Source: JACDBE01 sp963714055 (lineage in GTDB: Bacteria > Actinomycetota > Acidimicrobiia > Spongiisociales > UBA5794). Taken from it: a DNA stretch of 64,000 nt. Below are positions 60,897 through 64,000 of this stretch, in pieces. Under the pieces are notes generated by a model. That model searched no databases and was not told where the DNA came from. It saw only the letters and a list, made by a program, of their open reading frames with translations. Positions within the stretch are counted from its first letter, which is position 1. The number at the start of each line of letters is the position of its first letter. Position numbers and translations under genes: made by a program. The stretch is taken from the NCBI GenBank assembly GCA_963714055.1, contig OY970227.1, forward strand, positions 1,798,001 through 1,862,000. Reading direction: 5' to 3'.

Positions 60897-62948
60897 TCAG
60901 CCGGTGGCGAACTCCTCGAGGACGGGCACCATCACCGTCTCGTAGAGCTGGTCGCGCTCCTCGGCATTGACGCTGAAGATGACCACGCCGGTGGTCTCCG
61001 GTCCGGGCCCGACACCGATGAGGGTCAGCTCGCCTTCGGCGACTCCCTCGTAGACCGTCCAGGTGCGGTCGGGGGCGGCGACGGTGTCGACCTCGTCGGG
61101 GCCTTCCTCGAACTCGATCGAGGCCAGCAGCAGGTTGAGCGCCTCGTCGGGCTCCATCGGCACCGGCGCCGCCTGCTGCACCAGCACGGTGGCGTCGAGC
61201 GCCGAGGCCCCCCGCGCCCAGGCGCCGTTGCCGAGCGGATCCCAGCCATCGGGACGGACCCCGCTGATGGTCAGCCCGAAGACCGACTCCTCGAACGGGA
61301 CAAGCACCACCTCCTCGGTGACCTCCTCGCCGGCGATCACGAAGTCGATCGGCTCCATCTCACCGACGCAGTTGGTGTCTGGAGGGCTCGTCGGGTCGTC
61401 GATGAAGGCAATGGCCACCTGGAGCGGGCAGTCACCGGACACCGAGGCGGCGTGTCCCACGGCGGGGAACTCGACGAAGGCGGCGTTGGTGAGGTGCTCG
61501 GCGGCGTTCTCTCCCCACTCCGGCGGGGTGATCGGGTCGTATTCGCCGGCCATCACCAAGGTGGGGATGTCGCTCACCACCGGCTCGTTCTCGAGCGGCG
61601 GCGGGGTTCCCGCCTGCCACAGCTCGCACAGGTCGAACACCGCCGGCCCGACGTTGGTGGCGCCCTCGAAGTAGTCGCCGAGTCGGGGGTCGGCGGCGGC
61701 GGCCGCCGCGTCGACGGCCTCGGGATCGGCGAAGGGGACCTCCTCGTAGCACTCCACCGACAGGTGCATGCCCCACGAGAAGAACGCCCCGTTGGCGAGG
61801 TTGTTGGTGAGCAGGGTGGCGATGCTCTCGGTGTCGCCCTGCTCGAGGTCGGCCACGATCTTGGGCAGCACCGGGATGGTGTCGACGCTGTACAGACCCT
61901 GGAAGAAGGCGCCGATGAGGGTGTCACCGTTGACGATGGCGCGGTGGTCCTCACCGGTGAACACGTCACTGATGTCGGTGAACAGCGGTTCGGCGTCCAA
62001 CTGGTCGCGCAGCGCCCAGAACCGGTCCTCGAGGTCCGAGTAGGCGGCGGAACAGTCGGCGTCGGCGGCGCAGCCCTCCCACAGCTGCTCGAGGGCGCGC
62101 ACCAGGTTCGCCGGGGTGGCGGTGGTCAGGTCCTCCTGGGGGCTGTACGTGGAGTCGAGGATGACGCTGCGGACCCCTTCGGGGAGGTCCCGCATCACCG
62201 TCTGCGCCAGCCGGGTGCCGTAGCTGATCCCCAGCAGGTTCCATTCGTCGATGCCGAGGGCGACGCGGAGGTCGGCGACGTCGGCGGCGTTGGTGGCGCT
62301 GTGGTACGCGGTGAGGTCGACGTCGTCGGCCACCAGGCGGTCATGGCACTCCTCGGTGGCCGCCAGCTCGCGGGCGGCGTACTCCTCGCCGTCGAGGTCG
62401 TCGTCGAGCACCTCGAAGGTGAGGTCTCGGGACTCGGGGCACTCCAGCGACGGGGTCGACGTCCCGACACCTCGCTGGTCGAAGAAGATGACGTCACGGT
62501 TCTCGATGAACGGCGCCCATGTCGACTCGAGGCTGAACCGCAGCGTTTCCAGGGTCTCGCCGCCGGGGCCGCCGTCGAGGTAGATGATCGGATCGTCGGG
62601 TGCGTCGGGATTGGGACTCTCGAAGATCGCCACCTGGAGCCGAACCTCGGCGCCGTCCGGCTCGGCCCGGTTCTCCGGTACCACCAGCCACCCGCAGCGC
62701 ATCTCCCGGTTGGTGGTGAGCTCGAAGTCGCAGTCGTCCTCCTCGAACACCGGGGTGTACTCGCCGCCGGCGCCGGTGGTCGTAGACCCGCCCGGTGGCG
62801 TGGTGGTGGTCGAGGGCTCCTCGGTCGTCGTGGACGCGGCGGCTTCCGCCGCCGGGTCGTCCTCGCTCGACGAGAGGACGACGAAGACGGCGATCCCGGC
62901 TACGAGGACGAGGCAACCAAGGACGATGAGGACTGTGCGGGAAGACAT
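60897..62948 (-). CDS. TAP-type alpha/beta hydrolase, membrane-anchored
   Basis: A 683-residue secreted or anchored hydrolase. An N-terminal transmembrane helix (residues 5-26) and a Thr/Pro-rich linker precede the alpha/beta hydrolase fold: IIYLDGGPGGE (oxyanion), GISYGTRLAQTV (nucleophile Ser about 244), VMAGEYDPITPP (acid) and VGHAASVSGD (His). It matches the tripeptidyl aminopeptidase (TAP) and proline-iminopeptidase-like families. A C-terminal domain of about 130 residues is unassigned. A TACCCT box lies 9 nt before the ATG. Confidence 0.88.
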   Translation of the reverse strand: MSSRTVLIVLGCLVLVAGIAVFVVLSSSEDDPAAEAAASTTTEEPSTTTTPPGGSTTTGAGGEYTPVFEEDDCDFELTTNREMRCGWLVVPENRAEPDGAEVRLQVAIFESPNPDAPDDPIIYLDGGPGGETLETLRFSLESTWAPFIENRDVIFFDQRGVGTSTPSLECPESRDLTFEVLDDDLDGEEYAARELAATEECHDRLVADDVDLTAYHSATNAADVADLRVALGIDEWNLLGISYGTRLAQTVMRDLPEGVRSVILDSTYSPQEDLTTATPANLVRALEQLWEGCAADADCSAAYSDLEDRFWALRDQLDAEPLFTDISDVFTGEDHRAIVNGDTLIGAFFQGLYSVDTIPVLPKIVADLEQGDTESIATLLTNNLANGAFFSWGMHLSVECYEEVPFADPEAVDAAAAAADPRLGDYFEGATNVGPAVFDLCELWQAGTPPPLENEPVVSDIPTLVMAGEYDPITPPEWGENAAEHLTNAAFVEFPAVGHAASVSGDCPLQVAIAFIDDPTSPPDTNCVGEMEPIDFVIAGEEVTEEVVLVPFEESVFGLTISGVRPDGWDPLGNGAWARGASALDATVLVQQAAPVPMEPDEALNLLLASIEFEEGPDEVDTVAAPDRTWTVYEGVAEGELTLIGVGPGPETTGVVIFSVNAEERDQLYETVMVPVLEEFATG

Positions 62949-63049
62949 GCTGGCGGCAGGGTAGGGATGGCCCGCCGCTATGCCCGTGGCCGGTTACCGT
63001 GCCACCGCCATCCGCCGGATGCGGCGGAGCGGACACCTGGCGGTGGGCG

Positions 63050-63727
63050 ATGCGCTTCAACCCGGGTCGGATTCTGGTCGGCGGGGCATTGGCGCTCACC
63101 GGAGCGCTGCTGCTCCTCGACCTGGCCGGGATCGTCGACGCCGGGGAGCTCATCTCAGACTGGTGGCCGGTCCTGCTGGTCGTCGCCGGGATCGTCCAAC
63201 TCACCCTGAATCCCGGTCACTGGTTCCCGCCGCTGTTCCTCATCGGGCTGGGTGCGGCGCTCCTGGCGGGTACCACCGGTCTCGTGCCCGGCGATGTCGC
63301 CTGGCCACTGTTCGGGGCGGCGCTCCTCGTGCTGCTCGGTATCGCCATCGTCGCCGGGTGGACGCGAGGACGGCCCGAGCCGTCGCCGAGCGCCGGCGAG
63401 CGGATGACCGTGATGGCCATCATGTCCCGCCAGCAGGCGGCCAACCGGTCCAACCGCTTCTCCGGTGGCTCGCTCACCGCCATCCTCGGCAGCGCCGAGA
63501 TCGACCTGACCGGAGCCACCATGGTGCCGGGCAGCGTCGTCGACGTGCTCACCATCGGCGGCGCCTCCGACATCGTGGTGCCCCGCGGATGGAAGGTGGA
63601 GATGCGCGGCCTGCCGCTGTTCGGCGGTTGGGACAACATCACCGAGAGCGTCACCGACGGCCCTGAACTGGTGGTGAACGCAACGGTCGTGCTCGGCTCG
63701 CTCGACGTCAGATACCCGACACCTTGA
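63050..63727 (+). CDS. LiaF-like membrane protein (cell-wall-active antibiotic response)
   Basis: A 225-residue protein. Four closely packed membrane helices (about residues 8-105) precede a C-terminal beta-helix-like domain (about 125-225; GSLTAILGSAEIDLTGATMV, VDVLTIGGASDIVVPRGWKV) of the LiaF/DUF2154 type. LiaF inhibits an envelope-stress two-component system in Bacillus, but no sensor or regulator genes are adjacent. Start at ATG 63050; the frame is open to 62999. Confidence 0.83.
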   Translation: MRFNPGRILVGGALALTGALLLLDLAGIVDAGELISDWWPVLLVVAGIVQLTLNPGHWFPPLFLIGLGAALLAGTTGLVPGDVAWPLFGAALLVLLGIAIVAGWTRGRPEPSPSAGERMTVMAIMSRQQAANRSNRFSGGSLTAILGSAEIDLTGATMVPGSVVDVLTIGGASDIVVPRGWKVEMRGLPLFGGWDNITESVTDGPELVVNATVVLGSLDVRYPTP

Positions 63728-63756
63728 AATCACACCCGTGTAGTTCTCCACACGCG

Positions 63757-63782
63757 GTGGACAACCCTGGGGACAAGTCCAC
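63757..63782. terminator. Inverted repeat between convergent genes
   Basis: GTGGAC (63757-63762) and GTCCAC (63777-63782) form a 6-bp stem with a 14-nt loop between convergent genes. A weak terminator candidate; the GTGGACA core also resembles part of a DnaA box. Confidence 0.35.
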
Positions 63783-63793
63783 GGTGTTGCGGC

Positions 63794-64000
63794 TCACCCG
63801 GCCGATTCGGAGCTGTCGTCAGGCTCGGTGCCCGGCTCGCCATCGCCACCGCCACCGCGGATCAGCCGCAGAGCACCGGCAGCCGGGTCCTTGGCGGCCC
63901 TGGTGATCGTCGCCCCGGTTCGCTCGGCGAGCTCACCGGCACGCCGCACCAAGGTCCCCGAGTGCCGGCGCGTCCGGGCGGCGAGCTGCGCCCACAACTC
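63794..64000 (-). CDS. C-terminal fragment of an unknown protein, cut by the window edge
   Basis: At least 68 residues, continuing beyond the window. The visible part (LAARTRRHSGTLVRRAGELAERTGATI...) is a basic amphipathic helix followed by an acidic tail GEPGTEPDDSSESAG. It could be the end of a longer helical protein; nothing more can be said. Confidence 0.5.
   Translation of the reverse strand, partial: ELWAQLAARTRRHSGTLVRRAGELAERTGATITRAAKDPAAGALRLIRGGGGDGEPGTEPDDSSESAG

Overview
This is a 64 kb chromosomal segment of a high-GC, Gram-positive-type bacterium, almost certainly an actinomycetote. The block rnpA-rpmH / dnaA-dnaN-recF-dciA-gyrB-gyrA-DUF3566, flanked by cca-(GNAT)-pseudokinase-sigM-anti-sigma-trxB-trxA-cwlM-parB-parA-rsmG-khpB-yidC-yidD, matches the gene order around oriC in Mycobacterium and relatives. 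A PadR gene with a myo-inositol-1-phosphate synthase near rpsF-ssb-rpsR-rplI-dnaB is also actinobacterial. Missing or altered typical parts (no murJ next to the pseudokinase, a divergent GyrA active-site helix) suggest a deep-branching class such as Acidimicrobiia; that is inference. I see no rRNA, tRNA, CRISPR array, transposase, integrase or prophage.

Layout. 0-5 kb: minus-strand rpsF-ssb-rpsR-rplI-dnaB, then a DUF1905 protein and panB. 5-10 kb: an F420/PPOX oxidoreductase, pdxH, a VanW-like envelope protein, and padR-ino1. 10-21 kb: nfo-PH-like-pyrE, a phosphatase, a frameshifted hydrolase, ldh-uppS, an AtuA-like enzyme and small membrane proteins. 21-27 kb: arginine operon argCBRGH with a leaderless argC promoter and ARG-box-like sites. 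27-34 kb: a VOC/membrane/acyl-CoA-dehydrogenase operon, cca, rnhA-HDAC and a GNAT enzyme. 34-55 kb: the oriC superlocus, transcribed away from the origin in both directions, with a parS site over the rsmG start and a two-part oriC flanking dnaA. 55-64 kb: accessory genes, including an NHLRC2-like thioredoxin/NHL lipoprotein, an AAC(3)-fold acetyltransferase, DUF2461, a cyclic-nucleotide-binding protein, a TAP-type hydrolase and a LiaF-like membrane protein.

How genes work together. DnaA, DnaN, RecF, DciA (helicase loader), DnaB, SSB and gyrase make up much of the replication apparatus. ParA, ParB and parS segregate the origin. RnpA, RpmH, YidD, YidC and KhpB serve RNA processing and membrane insertion. 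SigM, its anti-sigma factor, TrxB, TrxA, CwlM and the pseudokinase form an envelope and redox-stress group.

Most unusual content. Two families of short, structured, dispersed repeats lie almost entirely between genes. Family B has a 20-bp hairpin core GATGGGGTAGGGGCCCCATC near 5.7, 12.25, 20.1-20.4 and 33.3 kb. Family A has a CCCCTCCCC/GGGGAGGGG hairpin near 1.7, 34.3, 40.1-40.3 and 49.5 kb. In both, stem bases change in compensating pairs between copies. One family-A copy sits at the 3' end of recF and has grown into a 33-bp in-frame minisatellite. About fourteen genes have a TANNNT box 6-8 nt before the start codon, the layout of actinobacterial leaderless transcripts; one of these starts a 20-codon upstream ORF that overlaps the start of a transporter gene. 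Four genes (hydrolase, eamA, argH, recF), and probably a fifth, are interrupted by single-base frameshifts. Because essential genes are affected, assembly or sequencing error is likely.
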